Shown one piece after another: positions 6,881 to 14,863 of a stretch of DNA of 59,349 nt. The notes beneath the pieces were generated by a model. The model saw only the letters and a program-made list of their open reading frames with translations. It ran no database searches and was not told where the DNA came from. Position 1 is the first letter of the stretch; each line of letters starts with the position of its first letter. Origin of the DNA: an uncultured Lachnospiraceae bacterium. GTDB taxonomy: Bacteria > Bacillota > Clostridia > Lachnospirales > Lachnospiraceae. Made by a program: the position numbers and the translations under genes. Where the stretch lies: positions 1 to 59,349 of the forward strand of contig CANQRR010000017.1 in NCBI GenBank assembly GCA_947626285.1. The letters are read 5' to 3'.

Positions 6881-7777
6881 TCATGCCTTTTTGAGAAATC
6901 CCACCCCGAGCGGATACGGCCCGGTGTGCACGGCGATCCCGGCGCCGATCTGATACAGGCGGATCTGGTCCACATCCAGAACGCCGCGGAATCTCTCCTT
7001 GAGCTTTTCGAGAAAGTCCTCCGCCTCCGGGATGTCATAGCCGTATCCCACGTCCACCACATAGTCCGCCATGTTCTCTCCGGCGGCGATCAGGGATTTC
7101 ATGTGGCTGTCCAGCAGATTCATCACCGCCTCCAGGGATCTCTTGCGGCTTCTCGACAGCCCGGACGGGAAGATCTCCCCCTCTTTCAGTGTGATCAGCG
7201 GCCGGATCCCCAGTATGGAGGCCGCGACGCCGGCGAGCTTTCCGATCCTTCCCCCGTGCTTTAAGTATTCCACATTCCCCACCGTGAAGAAGATCCTGCC
7301 CGTCTCCCGGATGTCCAGAAGGCGTTTTATCGCCTCCTCATAGGGCACGCCCTGATCCCGCAGCTTTACCGCCTCCAACACGTACATGCCCTGCAGCACC
7401 GTGTTGATCGTGGAATTGATGACCTCGATCTTTGCGTCCGGGTAGGTCTCCAGCAGAATATTCTTCGCGTTCATCGCCGACTGATAGGACCCGCTGAATT
7501 TCTCGGTGATGCAGATGCAGATGATCGGAATCCCCTGCTTCGCATACTTTTCAAAGGAATTAATGTAGTCTTCAATCGACGGAAGCGATGATTTCGGGAA
7601 GACGACGTTTTCCTGCTCCACCATCAAATCGTAAAACTTCCGGATAGGCATCTCCGAAATCTCTTTGTAATAAGTCTTCTCGTCAAAGGAGACGTAGAAC
7701 GGAACCACCTCTACATTCTTGTCCTTCGCCAGCTGCTCCGGCAGGTCGCAGGAACCGTCGCTGATAATCTGATACAT
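6881..7777 (-). CDS. DegV family protein (FakB-like fatty-acid-binding protein)
   Basis: A 298-residue protein with the DegV layout: MYQIISDGSCDLPEQL at the start, PFYVSFDEKTYY, FPKSSLPSIEDY (the TSQPS-like segment) and ITEKFSGSYQSAMNA, the fatty-acid-contact region. The second half has TVGNVEYLKHGGRIGK and GIRPLITLKEGEI, both family hallmarks. Proteins of this family bind an acyl chain and present its carboxylate to FakA for phosphorylation. No FakA is visible here, so it would act with a kinase encoded elsewhere. A GAGGG site precedes the ATG. The fold is certain; the ligand is not shown by the sequence. Confidence 0.92.
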   Translation of the reverse strand: MYQIISDGSCDLPEQLAKDKNVEVVPFYVSFDEKTYYKEISEMPIRKFYDLMVEQENVVFPKSSLPSIEDYINSFEKYAKQGIPIICICITEKFSGSYQSAMNAKNILLETYPDAKIEVINSTINTVLQGMYVLEAVKLRDQGVPYEEAIKRLLDIRETGRIFFTVGNVEYLKHGGRIGKLAGVAASILGIRPLITLKEGEIFPSGLSRSRKRSLEAVMNLLDSHMKSLIAAGENMADYVVDVGYGYDIPEAEDFLEKLKERFRGVLDVDQIRLYQIGAGIAVHTGPYPLGVGFLKKA

Positions 7778-7915
7778 AAATTTCCCTCACATTTTATCGT
7801 GTATCGAACCATATAATTTAGTTTTTATTTTTCTATTATGTAGTTTATTTTACTATATATGAGAGAATTTGCAAGTCCTTTCTGAACAAATCTGTATCTT
7901 CTCATTTTCGGACGC

Positions 7916-7990
7916 AAAAAGAGCCGAGCCGCCATGATGCAGCCTGTTCTGAAATCTCAGATATCTGCTGTTTTATGGCAGTTCAGCTCT
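7916..7990 (-). terminator. Terminator after the GH32 gene
   Basis: On the minus strand, 7975-7990 and 7920-7935 form a 16-bp stem with two G-U pairs and one mismatch, around a long loop. Five U follow (7916-7920). It ends the GH32 transcript. Confidence 0.65.
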
Positions 7991-8012
7991 CTGTACTTTC
8001 AATGGCAAACGC

Positions 8013-9509
8013 TCAAACCAGATCGTACTTCACCACATTCATCCGCACGCGCCCGTCCGCAAAGAACGCGATGCCGTCCGCGCACTGTTCCGTGTAGATC
8101 GTCGCCGACATGACCTGCTCGCCGTCGTTCACGAAGATCTCGACGCTGAAGCGATCCAGGATCAGTCTCAACCTGATCCTTCCGTCCGGCGCGGGAATTT
8201 TGCTCCGACGCTGGTGGATGATCGCCTTGCGAGACCCGGAAAATTTGCGGTCCAGCTTGAGCACACACTCGTAAGGACGGAAGCTGACCGAAGTCTGGTA
8301 CATCTCATTGCGTGCGAAACGCACGGCAAATTTCTGGTATACTCTCTGCGCATCCTCAGGCTCCACTTCCACTTCCAGATCAACCCGGCGGCCGGTTATA
8401 CCGTCCAACTGCACCGTTCCATCGACGATCACGTCGTCATAGCGCATTTCGTTCCTGCGCAGCCCCTCCAACTCACGGATCGGCTTCTGATAAAGCCGTC
8501 CGTTCCGGATGGAAAGCTCGCGCGGAATGCTCATCTGGCCGAACCACCGCTGCTCCTCCATCGGACGATACTGGTCGCAGGTATTCCAGTTCTGCATCCA
8601 GCCAATCATGACCCGGCGCCCATCTGGCGCCAGAAGGGTCTGCGGCGCGTAAAAATCGATGCCGTAGTCGACGGACTGGTTTGCTTCCTCGTTGAAGCTG
8701 TCCGTCTCCTCATCGTAGCTCCCAATCAGGCAGAGCGTGCCGTCTCCATTGGGGTACTCAAACCCCTGCGCCAGCATATCCTTCGGGCTCGTCAGAATCA
8801 CCTGCTTGCCATCCAGCGGGAAACAATCCGGACACTCCCACAGCCTGCCGAAACGGCCATCGTTCGCAAGGAGTACTTTCTTAAAGCGCCAGTGAAACGC
8901 GTCCTCACTCTCAAACAGGAGGATCTGTCCGCTGCCGTCCGTCCGACAATTACCGACCACGCAGCGGTATGTCCCGTCCTTTGCCTGCCAGAGCTTCGGA
9001 TCCCGGAAGTCAAAGCGGCTCGCGCCCTCGGGAAGATCACGTTCGTCCAGCACAGGATTCCCCTCGTACTTCTCATAGTCCACTCCGTCGCCGACAGCCA
9101 GACACTGAGTTTGCAGCTCACAAGTCCCTCCGCTTCCCTGCGGCTTCCGTACTACGCCCGTGTACATGAGGAGCTGCCGTCCGTCTGGGAGCGTAAGCGC
9201 GCTCCCGGAAAAACAGCCATCCTTGTCGCACGGCGTGTCCGGCGCCAATGCCTCGGGAAGATACGTCCAGTGAAGCAGATCTTTGCTCACCGCGTGCCCC
9301 CAGTGCATCGGTCCCCAGTGACAATCATACGGGTGATACTGGTAAAACAGATGATATTCGCCATTGTAGAAAGATAATCCGTTTGGATCGTTCATCCAGC
9401 CGACGCGGGGCGACAGATGAAACTCCGGCCGCATTTCCGGCTCGATCAGTTTTTCCGAAACTTCTTCGTATTTGCGCGCCTCGCGCAGCGTCTGACTGAT
9501 CATAGGCAT
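8013..9509 (-). CDS. GH32 sucrose-6-phosphate hydrolase / fructan hydrolase
   Basis: A 498-residue enzyme that cleaves beta-fructofuranosides. The first GH32 block is at residues about 38-44, WMNDPNG, with the nucleophile Asp. FRDPKLW supplies the transition-state Asp, and LWECPDCF carries the acid/base Glu. The catalytic five-blade propeller covers about residues 30-330. The C-terminal beta-sandwich includes FVNDGEQVMSA. There is no signal peptide, so it acts in the cytoplasm, probably on sucrose-6-phosphate or short fructans. No PTS or transporter gene is adjacent, but a fructokinase-like gene lies at 43951-44919. It begins 27 bases after the PIN-like gene, so read-through from that cassette is possible. 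An alternative ATG at 9503 has a better-spaced AAGAAG site. Confidence 0.93.
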   Translation of the reverse strand: MPMISQTLREARKYEEVSEKLIEPEMRPEFHLSPRVGWMNDPNGLSFYNGEYHLFYQYHPYDCHWGPMHWGHAVSKDLLHWTYLPEALAPDTPCDKDGCFSGSALTLPDGRQLLMYTGVVRKPQGSGGTCELQTQCLAVGDGVDYEKYEGNPVLDERDLPEGASRFDFRDPKLWQAKDGTYRCVVGNCRTDGSGQILLFESEDAFHWRFKKVLLANDGRFGRLWECPDCFPLDGKQVILTSPKDMLAQGFEYPNGDGTLCLIGSYDEETDSFNEEANQSVDYGIDFYAPQTLLAPDGRRVMIGWMQNWNTCDQYRPMEEQRWFGQMSIPRELSIRNGRLYQKPIRELEGLRRNEMRYDDVIVDGTVQLDGITGRRVDLEVEVEPEDAQRVYQKFAVRFARNEMYQTSVSFRPYECVLKLDRKFSGSRKAIIHQRRSKIPAPDGRIRLRLILDRFSVEIFVNDGEQVMSATIYTEQCADGIAFFADGRVRMNVVKYDLV

Positions 9510-9536
9510 CTTCTTTCACAAAAATTTCCCCGACAA

Positions 9537-10202
9537 TTATACCTCAATTTCATTTTTCAATGCATTAATATGTATTTCCAGTTCCGGAACCGTTCTTCCG
9601 GTAATCAACTGTATCCATTCGGTATCTTCGGATTTATACGATTCTTTCCAAAAACGCTTTCTGAATTTTGTCAGTTGACTTTTAAGACTCCAGTTCAACT
9701 CCGACTTTCTGTTAATCTCATTAAAATCATCCACAGTCTGCTTCGCACTTTCCGTTCCGCTCAAATATCTAATAATAAGGACATCCGCAAACGTAAACGG
9801 CATGATATCATTGTCTACGAACTGCAGCAAAGACATGTACGGTCCGCCTTGTTTTGTATCGTCCGAAACAAAGGAATACGCGCCCAGAGTCTGCGCTAAT
9901 GAAATAGCATATACTTCGCCAAGGTCACCTGAACCATATAATTGTCGGTTGTCCCTGACATTGTAGTCAAAGATTTTATACACGGCCAAATTTTTAAGCT
10001 TTTGGTCTGTATAGACCTCTATCTTTCCGGAATCAATATCCTCTTCAACTTTATCAAGAATCTCCTGGCCATGATTCTTCAGTTCCACATTCCGAATCTG
10101 CTCATATATGAAAACACCCTCATCAAAAAAATCAAACAGAATATTTTGAAGTCCGGCCCTATAAAAATGAATAATGGCATTCGTATCCAGTGAAGCTCTC
10201 AA
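9537..10202 (-). CDS. PIN-like nuclease domain protein (putative toxin), TTG start
   Basis: A 221-residue protein that starts with TTG at 10202, nine bases after an AGGAGA site, and just 2 bases after the ImmA/IrrE gene's stop. The N-terminus reads RASLDTNAIIHFY, the PIN-domain beta-1 with Asp6. Further acidic positions fit a metal-dependent RNase: Glu40, GSGDLGEVYAISLA (Asp93, Glu96) and YSFVSDD (Asp114/115). The C-terminal half (about 125-221) is helical and charged, and I do not recognise it. Position and tight coupling suggest it is the effector of the XRE/ImmA cassette. The PIN assignment rests on motif pattern, not alignment. DUF4411-like PIN proteins, which keep similar company, are the nearest comparison I can name. 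Confidence 0.72.
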   Translation of the reverse strand: MRASLDTNAIIHFYRAGLQNILFDFFDEGVFIYEQIRNVELKNHGQEILDKVEEDIDSGKIEVYTDQKLKNLAVYKIFDYNVRDNRQLYGSGDLGEVYAISLAQTLGAYSFVSDDTKQGGPYMSLLQFVDNDIMPFTFADVLIIRYLSGTESAKQTVDDFNEINRKSELNWSLKSQLTKFRKRFWKESYKSEDTEWIQLITGRTVPELEIHINALKNEIEV

Positions 10203-10204
10203 AC

Positions 10205-11017
10205 TTATGAATCTCCTATTGCGCTTTCAGAATCCTTATCCTCATCAGCATGTTCCACCAACCTGTCGCTCACATCCTCCCAAACCAGTTGACAATATGC
10301 CAGCGCTCTTCCCAACGTTTCCCTCGGTATTGCGTTATGATTGTAATTATAAATCACACAGTCTACATACTCATGGGGAATTTCGATATCCATGCTGGGT
10401 AAATTAAGCCGCGAATTCCCAACCACACTTTTCAAAAGATTTCCGACCCGTCTCTCATTCCGCTCATCATCAAGCCGCAACCTTTCTTTTGAATCAATTT
10501 TCCCCAGATTTTCCAAACGGTTCAGCGCCATGTCAAAACTGACATTAAATTCAGACATGAGCCTCGCAATATCCATTGCGGACAGACCTTTTTCATTGAA
10601 ACCAGGCAGCTGTAAATCCAGAAATTTCTCCACTTCATCGTCCGGCATAAGCAGACAAGCCGCAAAATAGTTGGCTTCCTGCTCCTTTTCATCCGAATGA
10701 CCACCGGATAATGTCATGTTATCATCAACGAATTGCTTATCCTTATCCATATGGAGAACAATATGTCCAATCTCATGCGCCAAAGTAAAGAGCTCTCTGG
10801 AAAGCCGGCTACAGCTGTTCGTAAAGATAACCGTATCGTTATCTCTTTTCAGGACAAATCCAAGATCAGCCGACTCTCCGAGCGGATAACGCAACAACTT
10901 ATAACCCAAGCTTTCACAATCCCTGAACAGATTACTAATGCCATAATGTCCCACCCCGCATCTTTTCCTGAACGAATCGGCCTCTCTCCGAATATCTCTC
11001 TTTCTGCACTCCTGCAT
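10205..11017 (-). CDS. ImmA/IrrE family metallo-endopeptidase
   Basis: A 270-residue protein with a zinc site FTLAHEIGHIVLHM (His81, Glu82, His85). A downstream QEANYFAACLLMPD segment supplies the third ligand, in the usual ImmA/IrrE (COG2856) arrangement. ImmA cleaves the repressor of ICEBs1, and IrrE/PprI cleaves DdrO, so this protease most likely acts on the XRE repressor encoded 12 bases upstream. It has no HTH of its own. About 60 residues after the protease core form a helical tail with many charges. A GAGGAGG site sits just before the ATG. Protease family sure; target inferred. Confidence 0.9.
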   Translation of the reverse strand: MQECRKRDIRREADSFRKRCGVGHYGISNLFRDCESLGYKLLRYPLGESADLGFVLKRDNDTVIFTNSCSRLSRELFTLAHEIGHIVLHMDKDKQFVDDNMTLSGGHSDEKEQEANYFAACLLMPDDEVEKFLDLQLPGFNEKGLSAMDIARLMSEFNVSFDMALNRLENLGKIDSKERLRLDDERNERRVGNLLKSVVGNSRLNLPSMDIEIPHEYVDCVIYNYNHNAIPRETLGRALAYCQLVWEDVSDRLVEHADEDKDSESAIGDS

Positions 11018-11029
11018 GCATGACCTCCT

Positions 11030-11362
11030 CTATGCGAAATCCTCACGATGAATTTTATCGTACAAATGCTTGTTTGCATAAAAAAAATCGAGCATATCAA
11101 AAATCTGTTCTGATGAGACTCTCTCGGCCCCTGCTCTGTACGCGACCGCCGGAGTGTCATCAAGCACTCTCGTAATATCGCCTACCGTCACATCAAGCAC
11201 CCTTGCAGCTTTGGAGAGAATATCTAATGTAGCGCTGTTTGCCCCACTCTCAATGCGAGCATACTTCTGTCTGCTCACACCGATCTTGTCGGCAATCTGC
11301 TCTTGGGTAAAATTTTTTGCAACTCTTAATTCCTTCATGCGGTTTCCCAATAATTCATTCAT
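11030..11362 (-). CDS. XRE-family helix-turn-helix regulator
   Basis: A 110-residue protein with an HTH at residues 5-60: MKELRVAKNFTQEQIADK, then IGVSRQKYARIESG as recognition region and DILSKAARVLDV. The C-terminal part (residues 65-110) is probably the dimerisation and protease-recognition tail. I chose the ATG at 11362 because of the GGAGG site eight bases before it; the longer frame upstream covers the promoter and its operators. It heads a three-gene unit with ImmA/IrrE and the PIN-like protein and should repress it through the palindromes at 11408-11422 and 11450-11473. Confidence 0.92.
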   Translation of the reverse strand: MNELLGNRMKELRVAKNFTQEQIADKIGVSRQKYARIESGANSATLDILSKAARVLDVTVGDITRVLDDTPAVAYRAGAERVSSEQIFDMLDFFYANKHLYDKIHREDFA

Positions 11363-11407
11363 GAGTATTCCTCCACATCTTTGTATCTCATACCTATTCC
11401 ATGAACT

Positions 11408-11422
11408 ATACAAGGATTGTAT
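11408..11422. promoter_or_regulatory. Palindrome over the -10 box of the XRE cassette
   Basis: ATACAAGGATTGTAT has perfect 6-base arms (ATACAA/TTGTAT) around a 3-base centre and contains the whole -10 box (11416-11421). Binding here would block RNA polymerase, as expected for autorepression. Confidence 0.65.
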
Positions 11423-11445
11423 CATAATCACAAAAGAAATGTCAA
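11416..11445 (-). promoter_or_regulatory. Promoter of the XRE-ImmA-PIN cassette
   Basis: TTGACA (11440-11445), an 18-base spacer and TACAAT (11416-11421) on the minus strand. It sits between two palindromes and 54 bases before the XRE start codon. Confidence 0.8.
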
Positions 11446-11449
11446 TATG

Positions 11450-11473
11450 AAATGTTATGATATTATAACATTT
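11450..11473. promoter_or_regulatory. Perfect palindrome upstream of the XRE cassette promoter
   Basis: Arms AAATGTTAT and ATAACATTT flank a 6-base centre, a 24-bp perfect inverted repeat. It starts 4 bases upstream of the -35 box. It differs in sequence from the -10 palindrome, so either the regulator tolerates both or a second protein binds here. Confidence 0.65.
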
Positions 11474-11553
11474 ATTATTTTCATGTTGCAAATTCATTCC
11501 ATTTCAAGCAACCCATTCTATTTTAATAGACACCCTGTCCCGCACCACTCCGC

Positions 11554-13134
11554 TCAGCGCATCAGCTTCTCCTTATCCAGCATCCCCAGAGAATCCGCGA
11601 CAAGCGTCACCTCCGTCTGCAGACAGGTCAGATCGGAGGACGTCATGAGGAAATCCAGAATGGAATTTAAGGCGACCGCGATAGCCACCGCTTCGCCCGG
11701 TATCCCGAGCTGCAAAAACAAAATCGTGTAAATGGAGACCGCCCCTCCCGGAATCGGCGGCGCCGCCATCGCCAGAAGCCCTGCGGTCAGGACCGCCGTT
11801 ACCAGCCATATGACCGTGATCGGCGTATCATAGTATTCCGCCATGCACAGGGCCATCGCGAGAAAGCCGATGACCGCGCCCGGCATATAGATCACCTGCC
11901 CGAGCGGAATCGCGAAATTCGCCACCTTGGCCGGGATTCCGAGCTTCTCCGTACAGGTCTCCAGATTGGTGGCAAAGGCCGCCGCGGAGGAGCCTGTAGA
12001 CACGGCGATGAGATAGGTGGGCAGCAGTTTCCTGACAAGCAGGACCGGGCTCACGCGAAACCTCAGCGCCACCGCGATGATATAAAACAGCATAAGGAGC
12101 AGGCAGCCCGGCACTGCGAGCGCGAACACCTTTATGATCCCCAGAAGATTCACGCCCGCGTCAAACAGCATCAGATTGAGAATGCTCAGAAACACGAAAA
12201 CAGGGACGAGCCTCCCTATGGCTCCCATCAGACAGGCTATCACTTCATTTGTCTGCACGACAAAATCCTGAATCGAGGATACCCGCTGCCCCAGGACCAG
12301 CAACGCAATGCCGACGCATATTCCAAGGAAAACGACCTGCAGCGCGTTCCCCTCCAGAAACGGCGATACGATATCCGACGGCACAATGTCCAGTATCATA
12401 TGGAAGACATCTGCGAAACCGCCGAAAGCCGCGCCGTCGCTCTCCCTTGCAATCCGGAAGAACGGGCATGTCAGCAGTACAAACACCACGCCGACGACAA
12501 ACGAGCCGATCACCATCCTTGTGATCAGCTTCTTGCCGATCTTCCCCACAGTCGCCAGATCTCCGATGCTGACAATGCCCCAGCACACCGCCAGAAAGAT
12601 CATCGGTGAGGAGATCGCCCGCAGCACGTTCAGAATGGTATTGAATATCGGTTCCGAGACGCCAAGGACAACATTTCCCGCGCTTTCGGGAAGCACACGC
12701 ACCAAGCCCCCAAGCAGGAACGCCGCCAAAATCGCGATCACCAGCTTCGTCATCTGCCCGATCCGCATTTTTTTCTGGACGCTGCAGCTCAGATAGTTTT
12801 TTCCGTTTTTGTAGGAGTAATCGAGCGCAAGGCCCGCCTGCGCCAACAGCCTGCTGCTGAACAGAAAACTCCCGTCGTCGTCCTCCGGACTGAGCGGCAT
12901 CCCCTGCACGCTCACTTCGACCTGCAGCCTTCCGAATCTCTGCACCGTCCTGTATACGACAGCGCTGCCCTCCGCCTTTTCCAGCCATACGCCCAAAATG
13001 TCTTCCAGAGACAGTCGAAGACGAAGAAGATCCCTCCTGTCCGTACCCGCCCCGGCAAGCGTCTCGGAGAATAACTGCGACACCCGGTCGATCGTCTCCA
13101 GCGATAATGTGAATTCTTCTCTGCTCTCTTTCAT
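11554..13134 (-). CDS. SDF (dicarboxylate/amino acid:cation) symporter with an extra N-terminal domain
   Basis: A 526-residue protein. Residues about 128-526 are a complete GltP/SDF transporter: the TM helix MTKLVIAILAAFLLGG, a serine-rich reentrant loop STGSSAAAFATNLE, and the second hairpin AAPPIPGGAVSIYTI. These bind a dicarboxylate or amino acid and Na+ or H+. Residues 1-125 are soluble and unlike ordinary symporters. LLRLRLSLEDILGVWLE, RLQVEVSVQG and the rest look like an RsbW/HATPase-type alpha/beta fold, with a Glu at the N-box place. A cytoplasmic regulatory role is plausible. It is not a fusion artefact: one frame and smooth linkage. Substrate unknown. Confidence 0.88.
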   Translation of the reverse strand: MKESREEFTLSLETIDRVSQLFSETLAGAGTDRRDLLRLRLSLEDILGVWLEKAEGSAVVYRTVQRFGRLQVEVSVQGMPLSPEDDDGSFLFSSRLLAQAGLALDYSYKNGKNYLSCSVQKKMRIGQMTKLVIAILAAFLLGGLVRVLPESAGNVVLGVSEPIFNTILNVLRAISSPMIFLAVCWGIVSIGDLATVGKIGKKLITRMVIGSFVVGVVFVLLTCPFFRIARESDGAAFGGFADVFHMILDIVPSDIVSPFLEGNALQVVFLGICVGIALLVLGQRVSSIQDFVVQTNEVIACLMGAIGRLVPVFVFLSILNLMLFDAGVNLLGIIKVFALAVPGCLLLMLFYIIAVALRFRVSPVLLVRKLLPTYLIAVSTGSSAAAFATNLETCTEKLGIPAKVANFAIPLGQVIYMPGAVIGFLAMALCMAEYYDTPITVIWLVTAVLTAGLLAMAAPPIPGGAVSIYTILFLQLGIPGEAVAIAVALNSILDFLMTSSDLTCLQTEVTLVADSLGMLDKEKLMR

Positions 13135-13270
13135 TCTTCAAACAACTCCCGATTCTTTTTTGATCTCTTTCATACTCTGATTTGATCTGTTCTGATCAAA
13201 TCCCTGTTTTGATCTGCTATGTAAGTGCCTGTTACCATAAATGCATCGGATCATATCCCGTTTTCATTTA

Positions 13271-13744
13271 TTACAAATGCAGCTTGCACGACAACTTGTC
13301 CGTCACCAGCTTGAAGACACAGACCGTCTCAAACATCTTCTCCGGGAAAGTCCAGTCGTCTTTCCCTGTGTAGTGCCGCATGATGCGCAGCAGTCCCGCA
13401 CGCTTTTCCTCCGGTTCCGTGACAAAGCTGACCGTCCCTGTTCCGATGACGCTCTGGAACGCGGCCGTACACTCCGACGCGACGTCCGATGGGTGAAGCT
13501 CGTAGTTCGTGTCCAGCTCAAAGCCGATGCGCGGGTTCTTCCGGATCAGATCGATCTTGCGGCCCTTAGCCGCTCCATGAAAATAGAACGTATAGCTATC
13601 GTCCGCGCCGCGCGCGTAGCCGAAACTCAGCGGAACGATGTACACCTCGCCGTCGTCGTCAAAGCCGATCCGGCAGCAGTGGCTGTCCGCGATGATCTGC
13701 TCGATCCGCGCCGGATCCGTGACCTCCCTGTCTTTTCTGCGCAT
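13271..13744 (-). CDS. Pyridoxamine 5'-phosphate oxidase-like flavoprotein (NimA type)
   Basis: A 157-residue split-barrel protein. MRRKDREVTDPARIEQII and ADSHCCRIGFDDDGEVYIVPLSFGY match the start of the NimA/PNPOx-like family. FHGAAKGRKIDLIRKNPRIGFELD is the central FMN-facing segment, and AFQSVIGTGTVSFV the later strand. Members bind FMN or haem. Some reduce 5-nitroimidazoles, but most have no known substrate, so I do not call resistance. A GGAGGG site lies before the ATG. It is a single gene, with the AEC carrier gene diverging from it. Confidence 0.9.
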   Translation of the reverse strand: MRRKDREVTDPARIEQIIADSHCCRIGFDDDGEVYIVPLSFGYARGADDSYTFYFHGAAKGRKIDLIRKNPRIGFELDTNYELHPSDVASECTAAFQSVIGTGTVSFVTEPEEKRAGLLRIMRHYTGKDDWTFPEKMFETVCVFKLVTDKLSCKLHL

Positions 13745-13847
13745 AGTTTCCGCCCTCCGTCTTCCGTTTAGACCAAAATTCCACTATACAGGATAACCCT
13801 TTTCGCGCAAAAATGCAACAGACATAGTGATGTTTGCGGAGTGGTAT

Positions 13848-13876
13848 TTGACTTGCGGGGTGCCCTGGGGTATACT
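13848..13876 (+). promoter_or_regulatory. Promoter of the AEC carrier gene
   Basis: TTGACT (13848-13853), a 17-base spacer and TATACT (13871-13876) on the plus strand, about 73 bases before the ATG. Confidence 0.8.
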
Positions 13877-13948
13877 TACTGAGATAACGCGGCGGGCTGT
13901 CATACGCCCTGTCCACCCGAGACAGATCAAAGAAAAGAGGAATCTGCA

Positions 13949-14863
13949 ATGAGCTTTTTTATCGTATTTTTTCAGATGCTCTCCCTGCTCATCATGATCG
14001 GCGTCGGCTTTCTCGCGACAAAGGCCGGCATGGTCGACGACAACACGAACGGACATATTTCCAAGCTGATCATCAACATCTTCAATCCGCTGCTGGTCTT
14101 CTCCAGCGCCGCGAATTCCATTGGAATGGTCCCGCTGCATACCCTGCTCCTCGTCGGCCTGATCGCAGCCGGGATGTTCGCGTTCTTTATCGTCATCGGG
14201 ATGATCCTCGCGCCGTTTTTTGACCGGGATCAGATGCAGCGGAAAGTCTATCAGCTCATGTTCATTTTTTCCAATCTGGGCTTCATCGGTATCCCTGTCG
14301 TGTCGAGCATCCTCGGCGCGCAGTATGTCGTCTACGTCACGGAGTTTATCCTGATCTACACCGTGATCTTCTATACATACGGCGTCGCTTTGATGGACGG
14401 CAAGTTTTCCGCCTCATCCCTGAGATCCATGCTGAATTCCGGCACAGTGTTCGGCGTGGCGGCGCTCGTCGTCATCCTGTTCGAGATCCCATTGCCCGAT
14501 TTTATCAAATCGGCCGCCACCTATCTCGGCAATGCGACCACCCCGCTCTCTCTGCTCTGCGTCGGCTACTCGCTCGCCAACGCAAATCTGCGAAAGATCT
14601 TTTGCAACGGGAAGCTGTACCTCTTCTCTGCGATCAAGCTGCTCATCCTGCCGCTTCTGCTGCTGCCGCTCGTACGGCTCGCGACGCACGACGCCGGGGT
14701 GATCGCCACCTGCATGATCATGTTCGGCATGCCGGTCGGCAATATGCCTCTAATGATCGGCACAGAAAAGGGAATCGACTGCACAAACTGCAGCGCCGCT
14801 ATCATTCTGACGACCGTGCTGTGTGTGCTGACGATTCCCATGCTACTGACTGTAGCCGGCTAA
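13949..14863 (+). CDS. AEC family transporter (auxin-efflux-carrier type)
   Basis: A 304-residue membrane protein with about ten hydrophobic segments and the AEC layout: two five-helix repeats, the first starting FFQMLSLLIMIGVGFLATKAG, with NIFNPLLVFSSAAN as the broken-helix motif and a second repeat from about residue 165. Members export or import organic acids such as malate in bacteria. Here the substrate is unknown. An AGAGG site lies before the ATG. Its stop codon overlaps the convergent nadE stop by 4 bases, and no terminator separates them. Confidence 0.9.
   Translation: MSFFIVFFQMLSLLIMIGVGFLATKAGMVDDNTNGHISKLIINIFNPLLVFSSAANSIGMVPLHTLLLVGLIAAGMFAFFIVIGMILAPFFDRDQMQRKVYQLMFIFSNLGFIGIPVVSSILGAQYVVYVTEFILIYTVIFYTYGVALMDGKFSASSLRSMLNSGTVFGVAALVVILFEIPLPDFIKSAATYLGNATTPLSLLCVGYSLANANLRKIFCNGKLYLFSAIKLLILPLLLLPLVRLATHDAGVIATCMIMFGMPVGNMPLMIGTEKGIDCTNCSAAIILTTVLCVLTIPMLLTVAG

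Noticed and set aside
11363-11497. Extension of the XRE gene to 155 residues
   Set aside because: The added sequence covers the promoter and operators; the GGAGG site is placed for the ATG at 11362.
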